Shown here one piece after another: positions 43,141-52,374 of a stretch of 64,000 nt of DNA (position 1 is the first letter of the stretch; every line of letters starts with the position of its first letter). This DNA comes from Mesorhizobium loti (GTDB lineage: Bacteria; Pseudomonadota; Alphaproteobacteria; Rhizobiales; Rhizobiaceae): NCBI GenBank assembly GCA_014189435.1, contig CP050293.1:2671001-2735000 (forward strand), read 5' to 3'. The notes under the pieces are model-generated. The model searched no databases and was not told the DNA's origin. It was given only the letters and a program-made list of their open reading frames with translations. The position numbers and the translations under genes were made by a program.

Positions 43141-43804
43141 TGGTCAGCTCCCTCACTGCGTCCTTGCCGATCCAGCGCGCCGTCCTGTCGGTCGACCGCG
43201 CCAGTCGTTCGGCGACAGCAAGGGCAGCTCCGTGCATATTCATGGATCGTTTGCCGATCGACCGAAGCGCCCAGTTCACGGCTTTCTTCACGAAATTGCG
43301 GCTGTCGGTGGCATGCGTTTCGATGATTGGTAGGAAATCCAGGAAGGTCGCCTCCGGCTCCTTCTTCCGGTGAACGACAGACCAGGCCATCATGGCAAAG
43401 GCCGTGCGCCGAACGAATTCCCGCTCGTCGGCCGCGAACTCGGCGATCAGGTCTTTCCAGGCGTCCGTGTCGACAAAGAGATCCGAGACGCCGTCGACGA
43501 TGTCCCAGGAGTCGAAACTGGCCGCCCATCTTCTTGCATCTTCAGCGGAAAACCGCTGTGGGTCAGCCGTGACGGAGGCGATGAACTGCGCCTCCATGAT
43601 GCCGGTCTCCCACAGCTCGAAGGCGCGCTCGTGGTTGCGTTTGATCGTCCGCGCGATCTGCCGTTGCAGGCCGTGCGAGATGCCAAGCGCGCGGTCGATC
43701 TTGATGCCGTAGCGCAGCATTCCGAGGCGGTTCTCCTGCGAGCCGATGGCGCGCAGGTGGGCGACAATTTCTCCGGCGCTTGATTGAGGCGAGAGCGCTG
43801 CCAC
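43100..43804 (-). CDS. AlkD-like DNA alkylation repair protein
   Basis: A 234-residue, all-helical HEAT-repeat protein of the AlkD/DNA_alkylation_repair family, which excises positively charged alkylated bases by binding the DNA backbone. WETGIMEAQFIASV, DSWDIVDGVSD and FVKKAVNWALRSIGKR are the recognisable helices. It is likely co-transcribed with the GNAT gene that overlaps its end. Confidence 0.87.
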   Translation of the reverse strand: MAALSPQSSAGEIVAHLRAIGSQENRLGMLRYGIKIDRALGISHGLQRQIARTIKRNHERAFELWETGIMEAQFIASVTADPQRFSAEDARRWAASFDSWDIVDGVSDLFVDTDAWKDLIAEFAADEREFVRRTAFAMMAWSVVHRKKEPEATFLDFLPIIETHATDSRNFVKKAVNWALRSIGKRSMNMHGAALAVAERLARSTDRTARWIGKDAVRELTNAKTLERIAARKG

Positions 43805-43813
43805 CGCGGAAAC

Positions 43814-44683
43814 CTATTTCTCGAGACGCGCCAGCAGCGAGGACGTGTCCCAACGCTTGCCGCCCATCGCCTGCACATCCTTGTAGAACTGGTCGACAAG
43901 TGCGGTCACCGGCAATCTGGCGCCATTGCGGTCGGCTTCCGCCAGGCAGATGCCGAGGTCCTTGCGCATCCAGTCGACGGCGAAGCCGAAATCATATTTG
44001 CCGGCGTTCATCGTCTTGTGGCGGTTCTCCATCTGCCAGGAGCCTGCCGCGCCCTTGGAAATCACCTCGATCACCTTCTCGATGTCGAGCCCGGCCTTCT
44101 TGCCGAAATGGATGCCTTCGGCCAGGCCCTGGACAAGGCCGACGATGGTGATCTGGTTGATCATCTTGGTGAGCTGGCCGGCACCGGCCGACCCCATCAG
44201 GCCGACCATGCGGGCGAAGGCGTCGATGACCGGCCTGGCCCTGTCGAAAGCATCCTGCTCGCCGCCGACCATGACGGTCAGCACGCCGTTCTCGGCGCCG
44301 GCCTGGCCGCCGGAGACCGGCGCGTCGAGAAACGAAAAACCGCCGGCTTGCGCCGCCGCCGCCAGTTCACGCGCGACCTCGGCCGAGGCCGTGGTGTTGT
44401 CGATGAAGACCGAACCCTTCTTCATCGATTTGAAGGCGCCTTCCGGACCGGTCGTCACCGAACGCAAATCGTCGTCATTGCCGACACAGGAGAAGACAAA
44501 GTCCTTGCCCTCGGCGGCCTGCGCCGGGGTAACCGCCAGGCTGCCGCCGTGCTGGCCAACCCATTGCTCGGCCTTGGCCTTGGTGCGGTTGTAGACGGTG
44601 ACGTCGTGGCCGCCCTTGTTCTTCAAGTGCCCGGCCATCGGATAGCCCATCACGCCAAGACCGAGAAATGCAACAGATGCCAT
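43814..44683 (-). CDS. 3-hydroxyisobutyrate dehydrogenase-family oxidoreductase
   Basis: A 289-residue NAD(P)-dependent beta-hydroxyacid dehydrogenase. The Rossmann motif GLGVMGYPMAGHL is at residues 7-19, the substrate motif DAPVSGGQAGAENG is present, and the catalytic Lys lies in LTKMINQ. The family includes 3-hydroxyisobutyrate dehydrogenase and tartronate semialdehyde reductase; sequence alone does not choose between them. It is 10 bases before (upstream of) the AlkD-like gene, so they may share a transcript. Confidence 0.88.
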   Translation of the reverse strand: MASVAFLGLGVMGYPMAGHLKNKGGHDVTVYNRTKAKAEQWVGQHGGSLAVTPAQAAEGKDFVFSCVGNDDDLRSVTTGPEGAFKSMKKGSVFIDNTTASAEVARELAAAAQAGGFSFLDAPVSGGQAGAENGVLTVMVGGEQDAFDRARPVIDAFARMVGLMGSAGAGQLTKMINQITIVGLVQGLAEGIHFGKKAGLDIEKVIEVISKGAAGSWQMENRHKTMNAGKYDFGFAVDWMRKDLGICLAEADRNGARLPVTALVDQFYKDVQAMGGKRWDTSSLLARLEK

Positions 44684-44796
44684 GAGCCTGCCCTTCAGAA
44701 TGGAAACGGAATTTTGCTGCGAAAGCTCTAGGCTCTGCGCTCAATTCGTCAAGACGCGTGTGGCCGGATCGACTGGTGCAGCCGAATTGAAAATGG

Positions 44797-45618
44797 TCAG
44801 CGTTTCAGGTGAATGGTGATCCGGCGCTCGATCCATTCGACGCCATGGCGCAAGATTTCGACCATCACCAGATAGACGAGGGCGACCCAGATATAGGCCT
44901 GAATGTCGAACGAGTTGGCGAAGGCGAGCTTTGCGTTGCCCATCAGATCATAGACCGTGATGATGGCGACGATGGCGGACGCCTTGACCATCAGGATCAG
45001 TTCATTGCCATAGGGCCGCAAGGCGACGATCAACGCTTGCGGCAGGATGATCTTGCGCAAGGTCTGCAACTTGTGCAGGCCAAGCGAGGCAGCGCCTTCC
45101 CACTGCCCTCTTGGCACGCTTTCAATGGCGCCGCGCAGAATCTCGGCCTGGTAGGCGGCGGTGTTGAGCGCAAAGGCAAAGACGCCGCAGTTGAACGCGT
45201 CCTTGAAAAAGTCCCAGAGGCCGACCGACTGGAGCTCGACCCTGAACGAGCCCAATCCATAGTAGACTAGATAGGTCTGGACCAGCAGCGGCGTGCCGCG
45301 GAAGAAATAGACGTAGCAATAGGCGAGGCCGGACAGGATCCGGTTCTTGGACATGCGTCCATAGGCGACGGGCACCGACAGTATCGCGCCGAGCACCATC
45401 GAGATGGAAACCAGCGCGAGCGTTACCCCAAGCCCGCGCAAATAGGCCGGCGCATATTTGGCGAAGAAATCGGGATTCCAGGCAAGGTAGAGATAGCTGA
45501 CGATGCCAAGGCCGAACAAAATCCACAGGCAGACCAGCGCATAACCGGCAATACGCCTGCGCGGCCAGCCGCGCGCCCGTGGCGGGGGCCGTTCGACCAT
45601 GGTGGCTGCGGCGCTCAT
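44797..45618 (-). CDS. amino-acid ABC transporter permease (HisM type)
   Basis: A 273-residue inner-membrane permease with five or six helices, an FFRGTPLLVQTYLVYYG segment and the coupling loop GQWEGAASLGLHKLQTLRKIILPQA. It overlaps the end of the partner permease gene by 4 bases. It is the last gene of a binding protein-permease-permease operon that has no ATPase. Confidence 0.92.
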   Translation of the reverse strand: MSAAATMVERPPPRARGWPRRRIAGYALVCLWILFGLGIVSYLYLAWNPDFFAKYAPAYLRGLGVTLALVSISMVLGAILSVPVAYGRMSKNRILSGLAYCYVYFFRGTPLLVQTYLVYYGLGSFRVELQSVGLWDFFKDAFNCGVFAFALNTAAYQAEILRGAIESVPRGQWEGAASLGLHKLQTLRKIILPQALIVALRPYGNELILMVKASAIVAIITVYDLMGNAKLAFANSFDIQAYIWVALVYLVMVEILRHGVEWIERRITIHLKR

Positions 45619-46334
45619 CGCTGGGCCTCCCGCCGGCCAAGCGAGCGCAGAATGGCGCTGGTGGCGAAGGACGACACGACGGCCAGGCCAAGAAAGACCA
45701 GGGACGCAACGCCAAAGAACAGGAAAGCGTGTTTGGTGACGCGGGCGGCAATGCTGGCATTGCGCAGCGTCTCGGCCAGGCCGACGACCGACACCAGTGA
45801 CGTGTCCTTGAGCAGGCTGAGCCAGCAGTTCTCCAGACCGGGAAACGCGATGCGCAGCAGCTGCGGCACGATCACCTTGCGCATGGTCAGCCAGTTGGAA
45901 AGGCCGATGGCATAGCCGCCTTCGTACTGGCCTTTGGGAATGGCGCGGAAGGCCGAGAGGAAAACCTCACTGGCATAGGACGAGAAGATCAGTGCAAGCA
46001 CGATCATGCCGGCGACGAAGCTGTTGACGTCGATGGTGGCGTCAGGCCGGAAATACCGGATGAGATGCTGCAGCAGGATCGGCATGCCGAAGAAGAACAG
46101 GAAAAGCGTCACCAGCTCCGGCAGGCCGCGAAAGACCGTGGTGTAGATGTTGGCGGCAAGGCGCAGTGAAGGTTCTTCGGACTGCTTGGCGAGGGCAATG
46201 AAAAAGCCGATCGTCAATCCGATGGGCAGCGTGGCAAGCGCAAGCGCAATGGTAATCAGTGCGCCATAGGCGATATCGTCAAGCCAGCCATCGGGTCCCC
46301 AACTGAGAAGTGTCCATATGCTCTGGGCTGGCAT
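45615..46334 (-). CDS. amino-acid ABC transporter permease (HisQ type)
   Basis: A 239-residue permease with the TVFRGLPELVTLFLFFFG segment and the coupling motif YEGGYAIGLSNWLTMRKVIVPQ. It forms a heterodimer with the overlapping permease gene. It is separated from the binding-protein gene by a strong hairpin at 46375-46402, which should lower its expression relative to the binding protein. Confidence 0.92.
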   Translation of the reverse strand: MPAQSIWTLLSWGPDGWLDDIAYGALITIALALATLPIGLTIGFFIALAKQSEEPSLRLAANIYTTVFRGLPELVTLFLFFFGMPILLQHLIRYFRPDATIDVNSFVAGMIVLALIFSSYASEVFLSAFRAIPKGQYEGGYAIGLSNWLTMRKVIVPQLLRIAFPGLENCWLSLLKDTSLVSVVGLAETLRNASIAARVTKHAFLFFGVASLVFLGLAVVSSFATSAILRSLGRREAQR

Positions 46335-46374
46335 TGACCGGTCTTATCTCCACGGCGTTCCCGAGACGAATAGA

Positions 46375-46402
46375 AAGACGGCGGGGAAATCCCCGCCGTC
46401 TT
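46375..46402 (-). terminator. 12-bp hairpin between binding protein and permease genes
   Basis: AAGACGGCGGGG and CCCCGCCGTCTT form a perfect 12-base-pair stem with a 4-base loop (AAAT). In the minus direction no long U-run follows, so it is likely a partial terminator or an mRNA-stabilising stem that raises binding-protein yield. Confidence 0.65.
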
Positions 46403-46414
46403 GACCCTTGTTTA

Positions 46415-47200
46415 TCAGGACTCGGCGCCGAAGACGTCGAACTTGAAGTACTTGTCGTTGATTTCCTTGTATTTTCCATTGGCGCGGATGGCGTCGATGG
46501 CCGAGTTGAGCTTGTTGACCAGGTCGGTCTCGCCCTTGCGAACGGCAATGCCGGCGCCCGGCCCGAAGATCTCCACCGGTTGCGGCGACGGCTGGCCGAG
46601 AATCTTGCAGCAGGCGCCATCAGGCGAATCCAGCCACTGCTGCAGCACGACGATGTCGTCCTCGATGGCGTCGAGACGACCATTGGCAAGATCTGCCTGC
46701 TCCTCGGGGCTGCTTGGATAGCCCTTGACGGTGCTGTCGGTGTAGGTCTTCGACGCATAGTTGAAATGCGTCGTGGTGGTGGCGACACCGATCGACTTGC
46801 CGGCGAGATCTTCCTTGGTCACGCCTTTCAGCGTCGAGTCCTTCGGCACGGCGAGCGCCGACGGCGTGTTGTAGTATTTGTTCGAGAAGTCGACCTTCTC
46901 CTTGCGCTCGGGCGTGATCGACATCGAGGCAACGATGGCGTCGAACTTGCCGGCCTGGAGGGCTGGAATGATACCGTCCCAATCCTGGGCGACGAAGGTG
47001 CACTTGACCTTCATTTCATCACAAAGCGCCTTGGCGATGTCGATGTCGAAGCCCACGAGCTGGCCGTCGGACGTCAAATTGTTGAATGGCGGGTAGGCGC
47101 CTTCGGTGCCGATCCGCAGGGTCTTTTCCTGGGCCTGGGCTACGCCGAGCGTCAGCAGCGCGGCCGATGCGGCAAGCGCGATACGCAGTGAAATACGCAT
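46415..47200 (-). CDS. amino-acid ABC transporter substrate-binding protein
   Basis: A 261-residue periplasmic binding protein with a signal peptide (residues 1-22, ending GVAQAQ), chosen start ATG at 47200 with a GAGAGG ribosome site. GFDIDIAKALCDEMKVKC, VAQDWDGIIPALQAGKFDAIVASMSIT and the C-terminal lobe are those of lysine/arginine/ornithine/histidine-type binders. It is homologous to the binding protein at 16564-17412. First gene of its operon. Confidence 0.93.
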   Translation of the reverse strand: MRISLRIALAASAALLTLGVAQAQEKTLRIGTEGAYPPFNNLTSDGQLVGFDIDIAKALCDEMKVKCTFVAQDWDGIIPALQAGKFDAIVASMSITPERKEKVDFSNKYYNTPSALAVPKDSTLKGVTKEDLAGKSIGVATTTTHFNYASKTYTDSTVKGYPSSPEEQADLANGRLDAIEDDIVVLQQWLDSPDGACCKILGQPSPQPVEIFGPGAGIAVRKGETDLVNKLNSAIDAIRANGKYKEINDKYFKFDVFGAES

Positions 47201-47357
47201 GATGGTCCTCTCTTTATGGTCCCGGCCGTCGTTCCAAACGGCTCTGTGGGGCGGTGCTTTTGACCGCCCGCTGGTGCGATACTCCCACTCTTTCCAAGAA
47301 AAAAGCAACTGCAAAACCACAAAAATGGGCAAGGCTATTCTGCCGCTGCGTCAGCGC

Positions 47358-47867
47358 TCAAGCAACGAGCCCAGTGGCGCGCTCGATGAAGTCGGCTATC
47401 GACTTTGCATCGTCGAGATCGAACACCGGCAGGTGCTCGCCTTCAGCCGCAAAATCGGCAGCGACGGCGACGATGTTGGGATCACCTGCCGAAAGCGGCG
47501 TGCGGTCCTTCGCTTCCAGCCGGCGGGTTTCGATCTTGCTGTGGGTTTCGCGCTTGTAGCCTTCGACCAGGACCAGATCGCAAGGGGCAAGCCGCGACAG
47601 AATAGCCTCCAGCGGCGGCTCATCCTCGCTGCGCAGCTCATGCATCAGTGCCCAGCGAACGCCGGAGACGATCGCAACTTCGGTAGCGCCGGCCTGCCGG
47701 TGGCGAAAGCTGTCGGCGCCAGGCTTGTCGATGTCGAAGTCATGATGGGCGTGTTTCACCGTCGACACTTTCCAGCCGCGCCGGACAAGTTCGGTGACCA
47801 GTTTTTCGGTCAAAGTCGTCTTGCCGGAGTTTTTCCAGCCGGTGATGCCGAAGACGCGTCTGTTCAT
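47358..47867 (-). CDS. mobB: molybdopterin-guanine dinucleotide biosynthesis protein B
   Basis: A 169-residue GTP-binding protein with the P-loop GITGWKNSGKTTL at residues 7-19 and the LVLVEGYKRE strand. It helps MobA attach GMP to molybdopterin. Its start overlaps the mobA stop by 4 bases, so the two are translationally coupled. Confidence 0.92.
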   Translation of the reverse strand: MNRRVFGITGWKNSGKTTLTEKLVTELVRRGWKVSTVKHAHHDFDIDKPGADSFRHRQAGATEVAIVSGVRWALMHELRSEDEPPLEAILSRLAPCDLVLVEGYKRETHSKIETRRLEAKDRTPLSAGDPNIVAVAADFAAEGEHLPVFDLDDAKSIADFIERATGLVA

Positions 47868-48490
47868 GGTCTCATGCTCTGCAACAGACGCTCGGCAGAG
47901 ACAAGATCATCAGGCTCGTTGATGTTGAAGAAAGGGTCGACCCCCGCCGATTGCAGAACTGGGAATTCCACCTCGACAGAACCGTACCGGTCGATGAAAG
48001 CCGACACCCGTCTGTTGTCTTCATCGACCAGAAAGTGCCTCAAGGCGTCGCGGCAGTCCGTCGGCCAGTGCGCGAAGGTCGGGTGCCGTTTGCCGGCCGA
48101 GCAAGCAACGGCAATGGAGCCTGGGCTTTGATCGGTTGCCGCAGCCAGCCGTTCGACCAGATCCAGCGGCAGGAAGGGCGTGTCGCCGGCAGCGGTGACG
48201 ATCGCCTGGCAGGCCGTGTTGGCGGCGGCCCATTCGAGGCCGGTCAGGATCCCGGCAAGCGGCCCGGCAAAGCCGGTCACCGTGTCGCCAAGCACCGGCA
48301 GGCCAAAGCGCGCGAATCGCGCCGGGTCGCCATTGGCGCTGAGCGCGAGCATTTCGATCTGCGAGGCAAAGCGCGAGACGACCTGGTCAAGCACGCAGCC
48401 GCCGCCAAGCGGCAACAGGCTCTTGTCACCACCACCCATCCGTCTTGACTGGCCGCCGGCCAGAATGATCCCCGCAATGTCTCGCTTCAT
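47864..48490 (-). CDS. mobA: molybdenum cofactor guanylyltransferase
   Basis: A 208-residue nucleotidyltransferase with the N-terminal GTP motif GIILAGGQSRRMGGGDKSLLPLGG and the metal-binding AAGDTPFLP. It transfers GMP from GTP to molybdopterin to make MGD. First gene of the mobA-mobB pair; with moaA at 50.7 kb it forms a loose molybdenum-cofactor cluster. Confidence 0.93.
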   Translation of the reverse strand: MKRDIAGIILAGGQSRRMGGGDKSLLPLGGGCVLDQVVSRFASQIEMLALSANGDPARFARFGLPVLGDTVTGFAGPLAGILTGLEWAAANTACQAIVTAAGDTPFLPLDLVERLAAATDQSPGSIAVACSAGKRHPTFAHWPTDCRDALRHFLVDEDNRRVSAFIDRYGSVEVEFPVLQSAGVDPFFNINEPDDLVSAERLLQSMRP

Positions 48491-48546
48491 GCCATGGAGC
48501 CTGTACGCCAGCCGCCGGAAATCACAAGAACCTTCAAATGACCTGA

Positions 48547-49467
48547 CTAGATTCCGTCCGGAACCATGGTCGGCCCGGTGCTTTCGGCGACGATCTTTCG
48601 CCGGCCGACCACTCGCTCGCGATAGAGCGCATAGAGGCCGGAGCCGATGATGATGGTGGCGCCGACAATCATCGGCAGATCGGGAATGTCGGCGAAGATG
48701 AACAGGCCAAGCAGGATCGACCAGATCAGGGCCGTGTAGCGGAACGGCGCGATGAAGGAGATGTCGCCGGCCCGCATCGCCATGATGATGAACTGGTAGC
48801 CGATCAGCACTAGGACAGCGGCCAGGGCCAGCAGGCCTGTGCTGTTGCCCGTCATCGGTGTCCAGCCGCCCATCGGCGACAACAGCGCCGCGCCGACAAT
48901 TGTCATGGCAAGCGCGGTCGCGGTCGACACCAGCAATGTCGGAATGGCCTTGGGGATCCGCTTGGTGGCGAGATCGCGGACCGCGCAGCAGGCGACGCTG
49001 GCCAGCGCCGACAGCGAGTAGACGCTGAACCCTTCGAAGCCAGGCCGCACGATGATCAGCACACCGGCAAATCCGATGGCGATGGCCAGCCAGCGTCGCC
49101 ATCCGACAGCCTCGCCGAAGACGAGTGCGGCCCCCATCGTCACCGCCAGCGGCAGCGCCTGCAGCACCGCCGAAACATTGGCGATCGGCAAATGGGCGAG
49201 GGCGACGAGAAAACTCACCGTGGCGCCGGCCTCGCTGATCACGCGCAAGGCCACCAGAGGCTGCAGCATCGAGGTTGGGCGGGCAAGCGCGCCGCGCTGC
49301 CAGGCGAGCAGGCCGACGAAAAGCGAAGCGAAAGCCCCACGAATCAACATGACCTGCGCCATGTTCATCGATTGCGACGAGTATTTGGTGATGGCGTCGT
49401 TGAGTGTGAAGCCGGCCATCGCCACCATCATGAACAACGCGCCGCGAAGATTTGGAGACAGGGGCAA
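48547..49467 (-). CDS. EamA/DMT-family transporter
   Basis: A 306-residue inner-membrane protein with ten predicted helices in two EamA halves (FMMVAMAGFTLNDAITKYSS in the first; AALVLIGYQFIIMAMRAGDISFIAPFRY in the second). Such transporters export metabolites or amino acids; the substrate cannot be read. It is transcribed toward mobA but separated by 56 bases. Confidence 0.9.
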   Translation of the reverse strand: MPLSPNLRGALFMMVAMAGFTLNDAITKYSSQSMNMAQVMLIRGAFASLFVGLLAWQRGALARPTSMLQPLVALRVISEAGATVSFLVALAHLPIANVSAVLQALPLAVTMGAALVFGEAVGWRRWLAIAIGFAGVLIIVRPGFEGFSVYSLSALASVACCAVRDLATKRIPKAIPTLLVSTATALAMTIVGAALLSPMGGWTPMTGNSTGLLALAAVLVLIGYQFIIMAMRAGDISFIAPFRYTALIWSILLGLFIFADIPDLPMIVGATIIIGSGLYALYRERVVGRRKIVAESTGPTMVPDGI

Positions 49468-49692
49468 GACGACTACCGGTTCTGCTCATGCATGTCGCCC
49501 AAAAGTGACCTCGGTTTTGGGGAAACGACATGCAAAAGAAACAAAGGCCTAAAGCGCGGCGCCTGAATCCGTTCAAACGCGATGCGCTTTGGGCAGCAAG
49601 CCTGTAACAGTCGGGCACGAAACAGCAACAGCAAAGGGCTGGGCCACAGCCTTGTTTGTGACCCGGAAGATCGCCTGCAATGGCGGCGGAAC

Positions 49693-50052
49693 TTACTTCT
49701 TCGGCGTCAGCACCTCGGTGCCATTGCCTTCCTTGCCGGCGATCGTCCACAGGCCGTGCAGCGAGCCGTCGTCCATCATCTTGTAGACGACGAGGCCGAT
49801 ATCCTTGCCCATGACATAGCCGGCGGAGAAGGCGTCATCGTTGCGCATGCAGATGCCGTCGGACGATGAGCCGCCCGTCTCCCAGTGGATCGTGCAGGTC
49901 GTTCCGCTGGTCAGCGCGATGGTTGCCTCGCCGCCATAGGGCGATCCATCGAAATTGGTGCCGGCGACGGTATAGGTGCCGCCGATCGACTGGGCCGAAG
50001 CGGGCACGACCGCGAGACCAAGCAAGGCAAGAGAAAGAGCGAGTTTGCGCAT
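49693..50052 (-). CDS. small secreted hypothetical protein
   Basis: A 119-residue exported protein with a clear signal peptide (residues 1-20, ending VPASA). The mature part (GGTYTVAGTNFDGSPYGGEATI, two cysteines in TTCTIHWE and GICMRND) looks like a small beta-sandwich common in Mesorhizobium, of unknown role. Confidence 0.8.
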   Translation of the reverse strand: MRKLALSLALLGLAVVPASAQSIGGTYTVAGTNFDGSPYGGEATIALTSGTTCTIHWETGGSSSDGICMRNDDAFSAGYVMGKDIGLVVYKMMDDGSLHGLWTIAGKEGNGTEVLTPKK

Positions 50053-50171
50053 GATGTATTCCCCCTGTGAGCGAAGATTCCGCCGCAGGGAAGGCTAGGC
50101 CGGAACGTGCGGGCGGTAAATCCGGCTGCGGTTCGCGAACAAGACTTTTTCTGGGGTGTGGTCCGAAACCG

Positions 50172-50645
50172 TCATGGCCCCTTGAGACTGCCAGCGATGG
50201 CGCCGACCAGCGGGTCGTATTTCGACTTCAGGGCCGGAGGGTAATCGACCCAGACCGTGCGGATGACGCCATCTTTGCCAAAAAGGCGCCGCTGGTAAAA
50301 GATCTTTCCTTCCTTCAAGCCCGACAGGACTGCCCAGCCCTTTCCGGCCTTGCTGTAGGTGACCTTGTAGCCCGGCTCCTTGCTCGCCTTCTCCGCCGCG
50401 ACAAAGCCTTTCGGCGTATCGTCGTCGACGTTGAGGATTCCCGAGCAGATCAGGCTGGCACCATCGGCACTCAGCCATTGCTGTCCGTCGCCATTGTCGG
50501 GCTCAGGCTGGCGCTCGGTGAAGATCTCATCGGGAAAGGTGCAGACGGTGCCGAAGCGCTCGTTCACATAGGTGAACGGCGCGGCAATTGCGGTGCTCGC
50601 CGCGATCGCAGCGAAAAACGTCCCGATTGAAAAGAGCCGCCGCAT
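50172..50645 (-). CDS. secreted hypothetical protein
   Basis: A 157-residue exported protein from the ATG at 50645 with a signal peptide ending STAIAA near residue 21. The mature part carries FTYVNERFGTVCTFPDEIF and KIFYQRRLF; it resembles small periplasmic proteins of rhizobia without assigned function. Not linked to the neighbours by overlap. Confidence 0.78.
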   Translation of the reverse strand: MRRLFSIGTFFAAIAASTAIAAPFTYVNERFGTVCTFPDEIFTERQPEPDNGDGQQWLSADGASLICSGILNVDDDTPKGFVAAEKASKEPGYKVTYSKAGKGWAVLSGLKEGKIFYQRRLFGKDGVIRTVWVDYPPALKSKYDPLVGAIAGSLKGP

Positions 50646-50701
50646 GTCTTGCCCCGAAATCGATGACCGCACGGCAATTCTTGCACAGATCGGCGGGAAG
50701 A

Positions 50702-51697
50702 TCAGCCGCCGGTGACGCTCATATGCCGCGAAACGGAGGGGCGGCTGGTGCGGCGGTCGATGATGAAGTCATGGCCTTTCGGCTTGCGGCCGATCGCTTC
50801 GTCTATCGCTTCAGCGACCAGTTCGTTGCCTTCGGAGGCGCGCAAGGGCGAGCGCAGGTCGGCTGCGTCTTCCTGGCCAAGGCACATATAGAGGGTGCCG
50901 GTGCAGGTCAGCCGGACGCGGTTGCAGCTCTCGCAGAAATTATGCGTCATCGGCGTGATGAAGCCGAGCCGTCCGCCGGTTTCGGCGACATGGACGTAGC
51001 GAGCCGGGCCGCCGGTCTTGAAGGGGATGTCGGTCAGCGTGAACTGGCGCTCCAGCGAAGCACGCAGCAGCGACAACGGCAGATACTGGTCGGTGCGGTC
51101 GGCGTCGATTTCGCCCATCGGCATGGTTTCGATGACCGTCAGGTCCATGCCGCGGCCGTGCGCCCAGCGCATCATCTCGGGCAACTCGGCGTCGTTGAAA
51201 TCCTTCAGCGCCACCGCGTTGAGCTTGACCTTCAGCCCCGCCGCCTGCGCGGCATCGATGCCTTGCATGACCTTGTCGAGATGGCCCCAGCGGGTGATCT
51301 TGTGGAATTTGTCGGCATCAAGCGTATCGAGCGAGACGTTGATGCGCTTGACACCGCAATCGGCAAGCTCGGCGGCAAAGCGCGACAGTTGCGAGCCGTT
51401 GGTGGTCAGCGTCAGTTCTTCCAGCGCGCCGCTGTCGAGATGCCGCGACAGCTGGCGCACGAGATGCATGATGTTCTTGCGCACCAGCGGCTCACCGCCG
51501 GTGAGGCGCAATCGCCTGACACCCTTTTCGATGAAGACCGTGCAGAGCCGGTCGAGTTCTTCCAGCGACAGCAGGTCCTTCTTCGGCAGGAAGGCCATGT
51601 CCTCGGCCATGCAATAGGTGCAACGGAAATCGCAGCGGTCGGTGACCGACACGCGGAGATAGCTGATCGTGCGACCGAAGGGATCGATCATGTCCAT
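50702..51697 (-). CDS. moaA: GTP 3',8-cyclase MoaA
   Basis: A 331-residue radical-SAM enzyme for the first step of molybdenum-cofactor synthesis (GTP to 3',8-cH2GTP). The N-terminal cluster motif is Cys22, Cys26, Cys29 (CDFRCTYC), LTGGEPL binds SAM, the second cluster motif is [13 protein letters not shown], and the C-terminus ends in the conserved Gly-Gly needed for activity. It lies about 2.2 kb from mobA. No Moco riboswitch is visible upstream. Confidence 0.95.
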   Translation of the reverse strand: MDMIDPFGRTISYLRVSVTDRCDFRCTYCMAEDMAFLPKKDLLSLEELDRLCTVFIEKGVRRLRLTGGEPLVRKNIMHLVRQLSRHLDSGALEELTLTTNGSQLSRFAAELADCGVKRINVSLDTLDADKFHKITRWGHLDKVMQGIDAAQAAGLKVKLNAVALKDFNDAELPEMMRWAHGRGMDLTVIETMPMGEIDADRTDQYLPLSLLRASLERQFTLTDIPFKTGGPARYVHVAETGGRLGFITPMTHNFCESCNRVRLTCTGTLYMCLGQEDAADLRSPLRASEGNELVAEAIDEAIGRKPKGHDFIIDRRTSRPSVSRHMSVTGG

Positions 51698-51896
51698 GCT
51701 TCAAGCGCTTCCCGTGGCCGTGAACGGCGTCGTTATATACCGCTATGTGATACGATATGGCCTGCCATTCAAGATACCGCCTCTCGATCTTTGGTAACAT
51801 CTCTCAGCCGACATCGCATGTCGGTCTGCCTTATCGGGCCTTTTCCCGTTTGGCGAAGCGGCGTAGGGAAGGGTAGATGATTCGGGATCGAACAGC

Positions 51897-52250
51897 ATGA
51901 CCGCGCCGAAAGAACTCAGGGTCTCGAAGGACCGCAAGCTGCTGTCCGTTACCTTTCCCGACCATCGGCCGTTCGAGCTGCCGGCGGAACTGCTGCGCGT
52001 CGCCTCGCCATCGGCCGAAGTGCAGGGCCATTCGCCCGAACAGCGGGTGACGGTTCCCGGCAAGCGCAATGTGGCGATCCTGAAGATCGAGCCGGTTGGC
52101 AACTACGCCGTGCGCATCACCTTCGACGATTTCCACGACACCGGTATCTTCACCTGGAATTACCTGCACACGCTCGGTCACGAGAAGGATGCACGCTGGG
52201 ACGCCTATCTCGCCGAGCTTGCGGAAAAGGGCTTGAGCCGGGACCGCTAA
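51897..52250 (+). CDS. DUF971 protein
   Basis: A 117-residue protein of the DUF971 (gamma-butyrobetaine hydroxylase-like N-terminal) family. The segment DHRPFELPAELLRVASPSAEVQGH and the FDDFHDTGIFTWNYLHTLG strand are typical. In several bacteria DUF971 genes sit beside Mrp/ApbC or molybdenum-cofactor genes; here it is divergent from moaA. It may bind zinc or iron-sulfur; its function is unproven. Confidence 0.88.
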   Translation: MTAPKELRVSKDRKLLSVTFPDHRPFELPAELLRVASPSAEVQGHSPEQRVTVPGKRNVAILKIEPVGNYAVRITFDDFHDTGIFTWNYLHTLGHEKDARWDAYLAELAEKGLSRDR

Positions 52251-52374
52251 AGGCAAAGAGATGGCGCGTGATGTCGTCCGAAACCGCTCAAATTTTTCGG
52301 CATCATGCTCCCGACGCTGTCGTCAAAGCGTCATCGATGTGGGCTAACGCCGGCAAAGGTTTGGAGACGAAAAA

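Noticed and set aside
50588..51880. Plus-strand frame of 430 residues over moaA
   Set aside because: moaA on the minus strand is unmistakable; this is a high-GC shadow.
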